DNA from: Streptomyces viridochromogenes
GTDB taxonomy: Bacteria > Actinomycetota > Actinomycetes > Streptomycetales > Streptomycetaceae
Reading direction: 5' to 3'
Length of the DNA stretch: 64,000 nt
NCBI RefSeq assembly: GCF_001270495.1
Contig: NZ_LGUR01000241.1
Location: forward strand, 1-64,000
Shown here in pieces: positions 16,868-25,635 of this stretch (position 1 is its first letter; each line of letters starts with the position of its first letter). The notes under the pieces were generated by a model that saw only the letters and a list, made by a program, of their open reading frames with translations, was not told where the DNA came from and did no database searches. The position numbers and the translations under genes are program-made.

Positions 16868-18001
16868 GTGCAGACGATGCCCGCCCATGCGGCCCACCAC
16901 AACGACCGTGAGATAGAGACGCTGGAGGAGTTCGACGCGACCGTGTCGGCGCGCGGCTCCCTCGCCGGATTCCGCGTCCAGGCCGTCGACCTGACGGACC
17001 GTACGCGCGAGCTGCTCACCACCGACACGGCTGGCGCCCTCTTCCTCGGCTGCCCGATGCGCGAGGAGGCGGCGGCCAAGATCCGCGCGGACGGCGCCCT
17101 GGTCTTCCCGCCGGTCCCGGGCCTGCCCTTCGACCCGTACCGTGGCCTGGTCTACTCCCCCGACGAACTCTTCGCCTCCCTGACGGACGGCCCGGACGGC
17201 TACGAGAACACGCCGGACGCCCTCGCCTACGCCTGGTTCCAGCGGACCAAGGCCGACGGCGACATCTACGCCTCGATGCTCCGCGCGGTCCACGACGACT
17301 CGGTCTCGGACGCGCTCGACGAACTGCTCTCCGGCGCACGGGTGGTGGGCGTCATGGGCGGCCACGCGATGCGGCGCGGTACGGAGGAGTACGAGGATGC
17401 CGCGCGACTCGGCCGGGAGCTGGCCCGCGCCGGTCTCACGGTCGCCACCGGCGGCGGCCCGGGCGCGATGGAGGCGGCCAACCTCGGTGCGTACGGCGCC
17501 CCGTACGACGACGAGATGCTCACCGACGCGCTCCGGCTGCTGGCGAAGGCACCGCTGTTCACTCCCTCGGTCACCGAGTGGGCGACGGCCGCCTTCGAGG
17601 TCCGTGCGCGCTGGCCGAAGGGCGGCCGCTCCGTCGGGATCCCGACGTGGTTCTACGGCCACGAGCCGCCGAACCCGTTCGCCTCCCACATCGCCAAGTA
17701 CTTCGCCAACGCCACCCGCGAGGACGGCCTCCTGGCCCGCTCCAACGCGGGCGTCGTCTTCCTGCCGGGTGCCGCCGGCACCGTTCAGGAGATCTTCGAC
17801 AACGCGACGCCGAACTACTACGAGTCGCGCGGCGGGCCGACCCCGATGGTGCTCGTGAACCGGGCCCACTGGACGGAGAAGTTGCCTGCCTGGCCGCTGT
17901 TGAAGGCCCTTGCCCGGGAGCGGTCGATGGAGTCCCGTATCGCCCTCGTCGACCGAATCGAGGAGGCTCCGGAGGCTCTGAAACGTCTCAGCGAGCAATA
18001 A
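16868..18001 (+). CDS. LOG family (lysine-decarboxylase-like fold) protein
   Basis: A 377-residue protein with a Rossmann-like LOG domain in its C-terminal half. The family motifs GGGPGAMEAAN and PGAAGTVQEIF (the PGGxGTxxE type) are present. Known LOG proteins cleave nucleoside 5'-monophosphates such as cytokinin ribotides to the base and ribose 5-phosphate. The N-terminal 150 residues (LFLGCPMREEAAAKIRADGA and onward) form an extra domain, and the protein is about twice the length of minimal LOG proteins, as in a broad actinobacterial group of unknown substrate. GTG at 16868 or ATG at 16877 may be the start; neither has a clear ribosome binding site. Single-gene unit followed by the sortase-substrate promoter. 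Confidence 0.82.
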   Translation: MQTMPAHAAHHNDREIETLEEFDATVSARGSLAGFRVQAVDLTDRTRELLTTDTAGALFLGCPMREEAAAKIRADGALVFPPVPGLPFDPYRGLVYSPDELFASLTDGPDGYENTPDALAYAWFQRTKADGDIYASMLRAVHDDSVSDALDELLSGARVVGVMGGHAMRRGTEEYEDAARLGRELARAGLTVATGGGPGAMEAANLGAYGAPYDDEMLTDALRLLAKAPLFTPSVTEWATAAFEVRARWPKGGRSVGIPTWFYGHEPPNPFASHIAKYFANATREDGLLARSNAGVVFLPGAAGTVQEIFDNATPNYYESRGGPTPMVLVNRAHWTEKLPAWPLLKALARERSMESRIALVDRIEEAPEALKRLSEQ

Positions 18002-18036
18002 GCGGGCAAAGCCAACGGCTGTGGGCCGCATACGCG

Positions 18037-18064
18037 TTGACACTGCTTATGCCACGCTTATAAA
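18037..18064 (+). promoter_or_regulatory. Sigma-70-type promoter of the sortase-substrate gene
   Basis: TTGACA at 18037-18042 and TATAAA at 18059-18064, spaced 16 bp. The match to the vegetative consensus is unusually good for Streptomyces. It predicts a leader of about 75 nt before the GTG at 18146. Confidence 0.6.
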
Positions 18065-18145
18065 CCTGTGAGACTCCTGGGGACGGTGATGTCACATCGC
18101 CGCCTCGTTCAACCCCCCTCAGTGGTGCAACTCGTAAGGACAAAA

Positions 18146-18841
18146 GTGTCCATAAACCGCCGTACTGTCGCGCGTTCCGTGCGCGCTCTTGGTGTTGCCT
18201 CCGCCTCGGCCGCGCTCGCGCTCGGCCTCGCGGGCAACGCGCTCGCATGCGACATCAGTGAATTCTCCGCCGAAGCCAAGTGCGACGGCGACAAGGGTGT
18301 CATCGCGGTCACCGACGTGGACCCCAGCGGTGTCCCGGCGACCGTCAGCGTGTACCTGCAGAACAACGGCGCCGACCTGAAGAAGGTCGGCGAGCAGGTG
18401 GTCAAGGGCTCGCGCGAGGGTGTCACCATCACCTTCGCCGAGGACTGGAAGCCGGACGCCGAGTACCGCGTCCACGTCAAGGCCGCCGGCTATGTCGACG
18501 AGGACATCAAGCCGAACCTGACGACGCCGTCCACGGCCTGCAAGAAGGACGAGGAGGAGCCGCCGGCTCCGTCGGACACCCCGACCCCGTCGGACTCCGC
18601 CTCCACCCCGGCCGAGGAGACCGACTCCCCGACCCCGACGCCCTCGGAGAGCGAGAGCACCGCCCCCGCGGACACGGTCAGCAGCGCCCCGTCCCCGGCG
18701 GCCGGTGACTCCAACCTCGCCGAGACCGGTGCGAACTCCAACACCGGCCTGATCGCCGGCATCGCGGTCGCCCTGGTCGCGATCGGTGGCGGCGCGGTCT
18801 TCCTCGGCCTGCGCCGTCGCGGGGCGAGCAGCGACCGCTGA
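18146..18841 (+). CDS. LAETG-anchored cell wall surface protein (sortase substrate)
   Basis: A 231-residue secreted protein. The signal peptide spans about residues 1-31 (basic [11 protein letters not shown], then an Ala/Leu core ending GNALA). The mature part begins with a Cys-containing beta-rich domain of about 100 residues ([17 protein letters not shown] to STACKKD), then a Ser/Thr/Pro/Glu spacer that could span the wall. The end is a cell-wall sorting signal: LAETG at 191-195, a hydrophobic helix and RRRGASSDR. LAxTG is the motif used by the class E sortases of Streptomyces. GTG at 18146 has AAGGA upstream. The ligand or role is unknown; anchoring is well supported by sequence. Confidence 0.85.
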   Translation: MSINRRTVARSVRALGVASASAALALGLAGNALACDISEFSAEAKCDGDKGVIAVTDVDPSGVPATVSVYLQNNGADLKKVGEQVVKGSREGVTITFAEDWKPDAEYRVHVKAAGYVDEDIKPNLTTPSTACKKDEEEPPAPSDTPTPSDSASTPAEETDSPTPTPSESESTAPADTVSSAPSPAAGDSNLAETGANSNTGLIAGIAVALVAIGGGAVFLGLRRRGASSDR

Positions 18842-18865
18842 CACCCCGCACAGCAACACCCTCGT

Positions 18866-18892
18866 GGCCCGTCCCCTTCCCGGGGGCGGGCC
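18866..18892 (+). terminator. Hairpin after the sortase-substrate gene
   Basis: GGCCCGTCCCC (18866-18876) pairs with GGGGGCGGGCC (18882-18892), 11 pairs with one G-T wobble and a 5-nt loop, 24 bp past the stop. Confidence 0.75.
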
Positions 18893-18914
18893 ATTCGCCT
18901 GTCGCACGGGGGGG

Positions 18915-18946
18915 CGTACGGCTGGCGTACGGCTGGCGTACGGCTG
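18915..18946. repeat. Three tandem copies of an 11-bp unit
   Basis: CGTACGGCTGG is repeated at 18915, 18926 and (first 10 bases) 18937. It lies between two convergent genes, 11 bp from the stop of the maleylpyruvate-isomerase-like gene. It is probably slippage-prone; no function is seen. Confidence 0.85.
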
Positions 18947-18956
18947 TCCGCTCCTG

Positions 18957-19754
18957 TCAGCCGAAGGTCGCCCGCTCCAGCCAGAACTCCAGCAACTCCC
19001 GCTCGCCGAGGACCTCCAACTCCGGGCTGTCCAGCGGCAGTCGACGGTAGAAGCCGAGCAGTACGGCGGTGAGGGGACCGCGCAGCGCGACCGTCGCCTT
19101 CTCATGGCCGCGCCGCCAGGCGATGACGTCCTCGGCGAGGTCGATGAACCACTCCGCGTCGACGTCAGGGGTGTTGTCGGTGGCGTGCAGATGGATGCTG
19201 CCGCCCGGTCGGCGCAGTTCCCGCGCCGGATCGTCCGGCAGCGTCCGCTGGGCCCACTCCACGATCTCCAACCACTCGTCGATCGCGTCGGCGGCGATGT
19301 CCGGGGCGACCTCGTAGGGCAGCCCCGCGGCGAGGGTCGCGTCCGCACGGTGGATCGTGATCTCGTGGGTCATACGGCGGGCCCAGAACCCTGCGTTGAA
19401 CACCCCGGCCCAGCCCCACACCTTGGCGTCGGGACCGGCTTCTCGCAGCGTGGCGACGACCATCTCACCGGTCTCGGCGAGCCAGTTGTCGAGCGCCACG
19501 GGGTCGCCCTCGCCCTCGGGCCCGTCCGCCCCCGGCACCTTCTCCTCCGGGATCTCCTCCTGCGCCCGCGTCCGCACCATCAGCTCCACCCAGCGCAGGG
19601 CGCCGCCGGTGTGCCGTAGGAGCTGTTCCAGGGACCAGTCCGGGCAGGTCGGCACGGTGACCGACAGGTCGGCACCGGAGGTCACCAGGGCCCTCAACAG
19701 GCCGACCTGGTGGGCGATTTCGTCGCAGTAACGATCGTGCGGGAGTGACGTCAT
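18957..19754 (-). CDS. Mycothiol-dependent maleylpyruvate isomerase family protein
   Basis: A 265-residue protein of the actinobacterial MDMPI/DinB-like family. The metal-binding pattern of the C. glutamicum enzyme is visible: a His in LLRHTGGALRW (first helix pair) and a Glu and His four apart in MTHEITIHRAD. CPDWSLEQLL is another family block. Members use mycothiol in isomerisation or conjugation reactions; most, including this one, have unknown substrates. The ATG at 19754 fits the family start; the upstream frame to 19859 is Arg/Trp nonsense. It sits 25 bp downstream of the thiamine-transporter ATPase on the same strand and might be the last gene of that transcript. Confidence 0.82.
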   Translation of the reverse strand: MTSLPHDRYCDEIAHQVGLLRALVTSGADLSVTVPTCPDWSLEQLLRHTGGALRWVELMVRTRAQEEIPEEKVPGADGPEGEGDPVALDNWLAETGEMVVATLREAGPDAKVWGWAGVFNAGFWARRMTHEITIHRADATLAAGLPYEVAPDIAADAIDEWLEIVEWAQRTLPDDPARELRRPGGSIHLHATDNTPDVDAEWFIDLAEDVIAWRRGHEKATVALRGPLTAVLLGFYRRLPLDSPELEVLGERELLEFWLERATFG

Positions 19755-19779
19755 GCCCCGCACCCTATGTGCCGGTCGA

Positions 19780-20799
19780 TCAGTCCAGCACGACAATTTC
19801 CGCGGCGTCGAACTCCACACCGACCTCGTCCCCGACCTCGGGCGCGTGCCGCAGCGCACAGGCCGCTTCGAGGCGCGGCGCGCCCTGTGGCTGGAGGTGC
19901 ACGGCGACGTGTGTGCCCTTGAACGTGCGTGCCGTGACCGTGCAGCGCAGCCCCGCCTCGGCGGCGACGAGCCGCACGCCGGCCGGCCGTACGAGCAGCG
20001 TCCGCGCCCCCTGTGCGGCGCCCTCGCCCACCGGCAGCTTGCCCCAGGGCGTGTCCGCGGCCTCGCCTGCGACGGTGCCCTCGACCACGTTGTCGAACCC
20101 GAGGAAACGCGCCACGAACTCGTCCACGGGCCGCTGCCACACCTCCAGCGGCGTCCCGGCCTGGGCGATCCGCCCGTCCCGCATCACCACGACCCGGTCG
20201 GCGAGCGCGAAGGCCTCGCCCTGGTCGTGCGTCACGGCCAGCACCGTGGTGCCCAACCGTCCGAACAGCTCCCGGAGTTCGACCACAAGGCGCTCCCGCA
20301 GCGAGCGGTCGAGCTGCCCCAGCGGCTCGTCCAGCATCAGCAGCCGCGGCCGGGGCGCGAGCGCACGGGCCAGCGCCACGCGTTGCTGTTCCCCGCCGGA
20401 GAGGGCGGCGACGGCCCGGCGGGCGGCACCCGGCAGTCCGACCAGGTCGAGCAACTCCCGTACCCGCTCGGCCTGTTCACCCTTCGAGGCACCGTGCATG
20501 CGCGCCCCGAAGGCCACGTTGCCGCCGACGTCCCGCTGCGGGAACAGCTGATGGTCCTGGAACATCAGCCCCACGCCCCGCTTGTGCGCGGGCACCCCCG
20601 CCTGGTCCCGGCCGTCGAGCGACACCCGTCCGGCATCGAGGGGTTGCAGCCCCGCCACCGCCCGCAGCAGCGTCGACTTGCCGCTGCCGCTCGGCCCGAG
20701 CACGCACACGATCTCGTGCTCGGCGACATCGAGGTCGACGCGGTCCAGCACGGGCCGCCCGTCGAACCGTACGGTCGCACCCGCCAGCCTCAACAGCAT
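19780..20799 (-). CDS. Thiamine ABC transporter ATP-binding protein
   Basis: A 339-residue importer-type ABC ATPase with all motifs: GPSGSGKST (Walker A), the Q-loop glutamine in MFQDHQLFPQRDV, LSGGEQQR (signature), LLMLDEPLGQLD (Walker B and D-loop) and VTHDQ (H-loop). Residues beyond about 240 form the regulatory beta domain of MalK/PotA/ThiQ-like ATPases. Its ATG follows the TAG of the permease with no gap, and the cluster starts with a thiamine-binding protein and a TPP riboswitch, so it energises thiamine or TPP import. It is longer than E. coli ThiQ because of the C-terminal domain, so ThiQ is a role assignment. Confidence 0.88.
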   Translation of the reverse strand: MLLRLAGATVRFDGRPVLDRVDLDVAEHEIVCVLGPSGSGKSTLLRAVAGLQPLDAGRVSLDGRDQAGVPAHKRGVGLMFQDHQLFPQRDVGGNVAFGARMHGASKGEQAERVRELLDLVGLPGAARRAVAALSGGEQQRVALARALAPRPRLLMLDEPLGQLDRSLRERLVVELRELFGRLGTTVLAVTHDQGEAFALADRVVVMRDGRIAQAGTPLEVWQRPVDEFVARFLGFDNVVEGTVAGEAADTPWGKLPVGEGAAQGARTLLVRPAGVRLVAAEAGLRCTVTARTFKGTHVAVHLQPQGAPRLEAACALRHAPEVGDEVGVEFDAAEIVVLD

Positions 20800-22485
20800 C
20801 TAGAACTCCCCCGTCCGATCCGTGCGGAGCCGCTCCAGGACCAGCAGCGCCACCGCGCACACCACCATCAGTACCGTCGAAAGGGCCATCGCCTGGCCGT
20901 AGTTGAGTTCACCGGCCCGCCCCAGCAGCCGCGCCACGGCGACCGGCAGCGTCGGGTTGTCGGGCCGCGCGATGAACACGGTCGCCCCGAACTCCCCGAG
21001 CGACACAGCGAAGGCGAACCCGGCGGCGATCAGCAGGGCCCGCCGCACCATCGGCAGATCCACCTCACGCCAGACCCGCCAGGGCGAGGCCCCCAGCACC
21101 GAGGCCGCCTCGCGCAGCCGCTGGTCCACGGCCCGCAGCACGGGCAGCATGGTGCGTACGACGAAGGGCACCCCGACCAGCGCCTGGGCCAGCGGCACGA
21201 GGATCCACGAGCTGCGGAGATCGAGCGGCGGCTCGTCCAGGGCGATCAGGAACCCGAACCCGACCGTCACCGCCGACACCCCGAGCGGCAGCATCAACAG
21301 CGCGTCGAAGCCCCGTACGAACCGGCCCGCGTCCCGTCGGGTCAGCGCGGCCGCGGCCAGCCCGCCGATCAGCACGGCGATGAGGGTGGCGACGACGGCG
21401 TACTGGAGCGAATTGCCGATCGCCTCGATCGGGGCCACCAGGAAGACCCCACCATCAGCGCTGGTCAGCGCCCGGTAGTAGCCGAAGTCGGGCGCGTCCA
21501 GGGAGCGCTGCACCAGCACGGCCAGCGGCAGCAGCAGGAGTACGACGATGACGGCCAGGACGCCGGCCAGCAGCGCCCACTGCCCCGCCCCGCGCGGCCG
21601 ACGCGCGGTCACCGACGCGTCCACCAGGCGCAGGGCGCTCTCCCGCCGCCGTACCGTCCAGGCGTGCACGGCGAGGATCGCGCCCACCGCCAGGAACTGG
21701 ATGATCGTCAGGACGGCGGCCGTGGACAGGTCGAAGATCTCGGACGTCTGCCGGTAGATCTCCACTTCGAGGGTCGAGAAGGTCGGCCCGCCGAGGATCT
21801 GGACGACACCGAAGGAGGTGAAGGTGAACAGGAAGACCATGAGCGCGGCGGCGGCCACGGCGGGCCCGAGGGCCGGGAGGGTGACGGTCCGCCATGCGGT
21901 GAGCCGGGACGCCCCGAGCATCCGCGCGGCCTCCTCCTGCCGCGGGTCGAGCTGCGACCAGAGCCCGCCGACGGTCCGTACGACGACGGCGTAGTTGAAG
22001 AAGACGTGCGCGAGCAGGATGGCCCACACGGTGGTGTCGAGCCGTACGCCCCACAGCTCGTCGAGGAGCCCGCCGCGGCCGAGGAGCGCGAGGAACGCCG
22101 TACCGACGACGACCGTCGGCAGCACGAAGGGGACGGTGACGACGGCCCGCAGGATCTGCTTGCCGGGGAAGTCGAAGCGGGCGAAGACGTAGGCGCCCGG
22201 CAGCGCGATCAGCAGGGTCAGCGCGGTGGACGCGAGCGCCTGCCAGGTGGTGAACCACAGGACGTGCCGGATGTCGGACTGCCCGAGCACGTCCGTGATA
22301 CGCCCGAGCTGCCAGGCCCCGTCGACGTTCAGACCGCGCGCGACGATCGCGGCGACGGGGTAGGCGAAGAAGACCGCGAAGAACGCGACGGGCACGGCGA
22401 CGAGGCCGAGCCGCACCGCCGCGCTCCGCGCGCGTCCCTTACCCGCCGGGACCGCTTCGGCTACTTCAGTACGAGCGAGGTCCAC
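20800..22485 (-). CDS. thiP: Thiamine ABC transporter permease (fused two-domain type)
   Basis: A 561-residue permease with about 12 membrane helices made of two homologous halves. Each half carries an EAA loop that contacts the ATPase: QEEAARMLGASRLTAWRTVT and LREAASVLGASPWRVWREVD. Fused permeases of this length are usual for ThiP and related iron/sulfate-type importers. GTG at 22485 overlaps the end of thiB by 25 bp, and its TAG directly abuts the ATG of the ATPase gene, indicating tight translational coupling. Specificity is taken from the binding protein and riboswitch upstream. Confidence 0.88.
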   Translation of the reverse strand: MDLARTEVAEAVPAGKGRARSAAVRLGLVAVPVAFFAVFFAYPVAAIVARGLNVDGAWQLGRITDVLGQSDIRHVLWFTTWQALASTALTLLIALPGAYVFARFDFPGKQILRAVVTVPFVLPTVVVGTAFLALLGRGGLLDELWGVRLDTTVWAILLAHVFFNYAVVVRTVGGLWSQLDPRQEEAARMLGASRLTAWRTVTLPALGPAVAAAALMVFLFTFTSFGVVQILGGPTFSTLEVEIYRQTSEIFDLSTAAVLTIIQFLAVGAILAVHAWTVRRRESALRLVDASVTARRPRGAGQWALLAGVLAVIVVLLLLPLAVLVQRSLDAPDFGYYRALTSADGGVFLVAPIEAIGNSLQYAVVATLIAVLIGGLAAAALTRRDAGRFVRGFDALLMLPLGVSAVTVGFGFLIALDEPPLDLRSSWILVPLAQALVGVPFVVRTMLPVLRAVDQRLREAASVLGASPWRVWREVDLPMVRRALLIAAGFAFAVSLGEFGATVFIARPDNPTLPVAVARLLGRAGELNYGQAMALSTVLMVVCAVALLVLERLRTDRTGEF

Positions 22486-23561
22486 GACTTGACCCAGTCG
22501 TCACGGTTGTCGGCGATCTTCTCGGGGGCCATGGTCTCGGGATCCTTGGCCTGGGGACCGTACTTCGTGAACTCCGGCGGCACCTGGGCGCCCTTCCGTA
22601 CCGGGTAGACGAACATGTTGAGCGGCATGTCGTCCTGGAACGTCTTGGTGAGCAGGAAGTCGAGAAGCGCCTTGCCGCCCTCGGCGTTCCCGGCGTTGCT
22701 GAGCAGGCCCGCGTACTCGACCTGGCGGAAGCAGGTGCCGGTCGCGACACCGGTGGGCGCGGTGGTCGGCTTCGGGTCGGCGTAGATCACCTCGGCGGGC
22801 GGCGAGGAGGCGTACGACACGACGAGCGGCCGGTCGGCCTTGGCCTTCCTGCCGCCGGCGGAGCCGGAGAACTCCTCGTTGTACGCCTGCTCCCAGCCGT
22901 CGACGACCTTGACGCCGTTGGCCTTCAGCTTCTCCCAGTAGTCCGCCCAGCCGTCGTCGCCGTACCTCGCGGCGGTGCCGAGCAGGAAGCCGAGGCCGGG
23001 CGAGGACGTGGAGGCGTTCTCGGTGACGAGGAGGTTCTTGTACGCGGGCTTGACCAGATCGTCGAAGGAGCTGGGCGGGGCCAGCTTGTGCTCGGTGAAG
23101 TACGCCTTGTCGTAGTTGACGCAGATGTCGCCGGTGTCGATCGGCGTGACCCGGTGCTGGTCCTGGTCGACCCGGTACTCGGGCAGCACGAGATCCGAGC
23201 CCTTCGGCTCGTACGACTGGAACAGCCCGTTGTCGAGCGCCCGCGAGAGCAGGGTGTTGTCGACGCCGAAGAAGACGTCGCCCTGGGGGTTGTCCTTGGT
23301 GAGGATGGCCTTGTTGACGGCCTGCCCGGCGTCGCCGTCCTCCAGGACCCTGACCTTGTACCCGGACTGCTTCTCGAAGGCGGCGAGGACGTTCTTCGAC
23401 ACGGCCCACGAGTCGTGGGCGACGAGCGTGACGGTCTTGGAGCCGGAACCGGAACCGCCGGACTCGGAACCTTTGGAGCCGGACGACGACCCGCACGCGG
23501 ACAGACCGACCATGCCGAGGCCCACGACGACAGCCGCGAACCGCTTGTGGGTGATGCTCAC
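22461..23561 (-). CDS. thiB: Thiamine-binding lipoprotein (ABC transporter)
   Basis: A 366-residue solute-binding lipoprotein. The signal peptide ends in the lipobox LSAC followed by a Gly/Ser-rich linker. Blocks typical of TbpA/ThiB are present: VTLVAHDSWAVSKNVLAAFE, DGDAGQAVNKAILTKD, DVFFGVDNTLLSRAL, PIDTGDICVNYDK and SYASSPPAEV. GTG at 23561 is preceded by AGGAGG at ideal spacing. A TPP riboswitch lies in its leader, so expression should fall when thiamine pyrophosphate is plentiful. It is the first gene of the thiB-thiP-ATPase unit. Confidence 0.92.
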   Translation of the reverse strand: MSITHKRFAAVVVGLGMVGLSACGSSSGSKGSESGGSGSGSKTVTLVAHDSWAVSKNVLAAFEKQSGYKVRVLEDGDAGQAVNKAILTKDNPQGDVFFGVDNTLLSRALDNGLFQSYEPKGSDLVLPEYRVDQDQHRVTPIDTGDICVNYDKAYFTEHKLAPPSSFDDLVKPAYKNLLVTENASTSSPGLGFLLGTAARYGDDGWADYWEKLKANGVKVVDGWEQAYNEEFSGSAGGRKAKADRPLVVSYASSPPAEVIYADPKPTTAPTGVATGTCFRQVEYAGLLSNAGNAEGGKALLDFLLTKTFQDDMPLNMFVYPVRKGAQVPPEFTKYGPQAKDPETMAPEKIADNRDDWVKSWTSLVLK

Positions 23562-23594
23562 TGAATTCCTCCTGGGTGACCAGGAAGAGACGCG

Positions 23595-23629
23595 GCCCTG
23601 CCCAGGACCTCCGGGGTCCCGGGCAGGGC
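23595..23629 (-). terminator. Hairpin between TPP riboswitch and thiB
   Basis: GCCCTGCCC (23595-23603) pairs with GGGCAGGGC (23621-23629), with further pairing inside. Lying between the aptamer and the thiB ribosome binding site, it probably is the expression platform. Without a T-tract it cannot be said whether it stops transcription or only shapes access to the ribosome binding site. Confidence 0.6.
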
Positions 23630-23647
23630 GCAACAGCTTGAGTAGTG

Positions 23648-23742
23648 ACCGAACTTCCTACCCAGAATGACCTGGGCAAGGTTCAGAGGGTCTGCGGCCC
23701 GATTGCCGCACTCTCAGCGCTGTGGCGCTCCCCTGTCGGAAT
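23648..23742 (-). ncRNA. TPP riboswitch (THI element)
   Basis: On the minus strand the conserved THI-box blocks appear in order: GGGGAGC, CTGAGAG, GACCCTCTGAACCT, a CCCAGGTCATTCTGGG arm and GGTAGGAAG, with an outer CCGA/TCGG closing helix. Spacing fits the TPP aptamer (P1 to P5). It is about 90 nt upstream of thiB, which encodes a thiamine-binding lipoprotein, so ligand and target agree. It begins about 38 bp upstream of the end of rlmN on the same strand, so the transcript starts in this short gap or reads through from rlmN. Confidence 0.93.
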
Positions 23743-23779
23743 ATGAAGATGTACTTACGGCGGTCTTACGGTGGCCAGA

Positions 23780-24886
23780 CTACCGCTCGGTCGCGGCGAG
23801 CTGCCCGCACGCTCCGTCGATCTCCTGACCACGGGTGTCCCGGATCGTCACCGGCACACCATGGGCGGCGATGGCCTCGACGAACGCCTTCTCGTCCTCG
23901 GGCCGGGAGGCGGTCCACTTCGACCCGGGCGTCGGGTTCAGCGGAATCAGGTTCACATGCACCGGCTTGCCCTTGAGCAGCCGCCCGAGCCGGTCACCAC
24001 GCCATGCCTGGTCGTTGATGTCCCGGATGAGGGCGTACTCGATCGACAGCCGCCGTCCGCTCTTCCCGACGTACTCGAACCCGGCGTCGAGCACCTCACG
24101 CACCTTCCAGCGCGTGTTCACGGGCACCAGGGTGTCGCGCAGCTCGTCGTCGGGCGCGTGCAGCGAGATCGCGAGCCGGCACTTGAAGCCCTCGTCGGCG
24201 AACCGGTGGATGGCCGGGACGAGCCCGACGGTGGAGACGGTGATGCCGCGCTGGGAAAGCCCGAGCCCGTCCGGCTCCGGATCGGTGAGCCGCCGGATGG
24301 CCCCCACGACCCGGTTGTAGTTGGCGAGCGGCTCCCCCATGCCCATGAAGACGATGTTGGAAAGCCGGGCGGGCCCGCCCGGGACCTCGCCATCCCGGAG
24401 CGCCCGCATCCCGTCCACGATCTGATGGACGATCTCGGCGGTCGACAGATTCCGGTCCAGCCCCGCCTGCCCGGTCGCACAGAACGGGCAGTTCATCCCG
24501 CACCCCGCCTGCGAGCTGATGCACATGGTCACCCGGTCCGGGTACCGCATCAGCACCGACTCGACGAGCGTCCCGTCGAACAGCCGCCACAGCGTCTTGC
24601 GCGTGTCGCCCTGGTCCGTCGACAGATGCCGTACGACGGTCATCAGCTCGGGGAAGAGCTCCTCCCGCAGCTTGGCACGGGCCCCGGCGGGGATGTCGGT
24701 CCACTGCTCCGGGTCGTGCGTGTACCGCGCGAAGTAGTGCTGCGAGAGCTGCTTGGCACGAAACGGCTTCTCGCCGATCGCGGCGACGATGTCCTTGCGC
24801 TCACCGGGGGTGAGATCGGCAAGGTGCCGCGGCGGCTTCTTGGCTCCGCGGGGGGCTGCGAATGTGAGTTCTCCGGGTGCAGGCAT
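23780..24886 (-). CDS. rlmN: 23S rRNA (A2503-C2) / tRNA (A37-C2) methyltransferase RlmN
   Basis: A radical-SAM methyltransferase of 368 residues. The cluster-binding C129-x3-C133-x2-C136 (GCGMNCPFC) and the two mechanistic cysteines, C122 (MCISSQ) and C360 (GACGQL), are present, so the dual-SAM ping-pong mechanism is intact. Other family blocks are [21 protein letters not shown] and [10 protein letters not shown]. It methylates C2 of A2503 in 23S rRNA and, in known cases, of A37 in some tRNAs. The GSKW context is ordinary and there is no sign that it is a Cfr-type resistance enzyme (C8 methylation). It borders the accessory island on its 5' side. Confidence 0.95.
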   Translation of the reverse strand: MPAPGELTFAAPRGAKKPPRHLADLTPGERKDIVAAIGEKPFRAKQLSQHYFARYTHDPEQWTDIPAGARAKLREELFPELMTVVRHLSTDQGDTRKTLWRLFDGTLVESVLMRYPDRVTMCISSQAGCGMNCPFCATGQAGLDRNLSTAEIVHQIVDGMRALRDGEVPGGPARLSNIVFMGMGEPLANYNRVVGAIRRLTDPEPDGLGLSQRGITVSTVGLVPAIHRFADEGFKCRLAISLHAPDDELRDTLVPVNTRWKVREVLDAGFEYVGKSGRRLSIEYALIRDINDQAWRGDRLGRLLKGKPVHVNLIPLNPTPGSKWTASRPEDEKAFVEAIAAHGVPVTIRDTRGQEIDGACGQLAATER

Positions 24887-24900
24887 AACTCTCCCAGTGT

Positions 24901-25005
24901 CGCAGATCCACTTGGGTGACCTGCGGGTGCGGCTGGCTACGGCTGTCGTTAGTAGCCGTCACCGGTCGCCGCTGACCACCCTCGGACGGCCCAGAGACGG
25001 CCCAG
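24901..25005. repeat. Left copy of a 105-bp imperfect direct repeat flanking the island
   Basis: Aligns without gaps to 31087-31191. By hand count about 72 of 105 bases match, with the best part CCACCCTCGGACGGCCC followed by AGACGGCCC. Both copies start with CGCAGATC. Inside is a short doublet, GACGGCCC at about 24984 and 24997. The left copy begins 15 bp upstream of rlmN. Confidence 0.6.
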
Positions 25006-25011
25006 GTTCGA

Positions 25012-25263
25012 TCACGCGTCGGCTCCCTGCCACTCGTCGAGCCGGACCCTGACCTGGTGGTTGCGGTCGTCGTGCCAGTAGACCTCACCGCTGGCCAAGG
25101 CCCCGAGGGCCGGAAGCTCCACCCCCAGCGGCATGCGCGTGATCTCCGCCGGCGCGATGGCGTCCGGCACGCCGTCCATACGCATCAAGACCCCGAAAGG
25201 CCGGCGACCGACGACCTCTCCGGTGATCTTGCTCCCCGCGGACTGGGCCGTGACAGTTGCCAC
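25012..25263 (-). CDS. Small S1-like (OB-fold) domain protein
   Basis: An 83-residue protein from the GTG at 25263. The order KITGEVVGRRPFGVLMRMDGVPDAIAPAEI, with a later GEVYWHDDRNHQVRVRLDEW, resembles an S1 RNA-binding repeat in which a beta-strand pair and the G-x-F-G turn contact RNA. Similar short proteins are common in streptomycete accessory regions with no known role. The start is uncertain: the frame extends upstream to 25338 but the extra residues look unlike coding sequence, and no clear ribosome binding site precedes either start. It lies just inside the left flanking repeat. Confidence 0.55.
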   Translation of the reverse strand: MATVTAQSAGSKITGEVVGRRPFGVLMRMDGVPDAIAPAEITRMPLGVELPALGALASGEVYWHDDRNHQVRVRLDEWQGADA

Positions 25264-25635
25264 CCAGCGAGCCTGAAAGCGGACGGCTGCGTTTAGTGGC
25301 CAGCAACGATTTTCCAGCGTGTGGCACGTAGTCGACACGGAGCAGGGCTCAGGGCCGGCGGTGTCAGGCGATGCAGGCGCACGCGGGTCAGTACGTCGGG
25401 AGCGCTCCTCGGTGCACGCTTTCCAACTGTGCTGGTGGGCTCAGGGACCGCGTACGGAGGCGTTCACCTGCGTTCATGGGCGGCTGGCCGGTGAGCAGCA
25501 GTGGGCCTCTGGCCCCGGCTGGAGGTCCGTGAACGGCGCTGGATGAGACGGAAACCGCGACCGGCGTCGGCCGGGTCGTCCGGCGGGGCCGGAGCTGATG
25601 ATGACGGCGTATGCCGTCTCCGGCCGAGTCCGGAC
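25264..25635. other. Non-coding stretch, no gene seen
   Basis: About 370 bp between the S1-like gene and the first arsC. Frames are short and Arg/Pro-rich, and no domain, ribosome binding site, tRNA or clear terminator was found. Confidence 0.5.

Noticed and set aside
23780..24886. Cfr-type resistance methyltransferase
   Set aside because: Length and motifs fit housekeeping RlmN; C8-methylating Cfr features were not seen.
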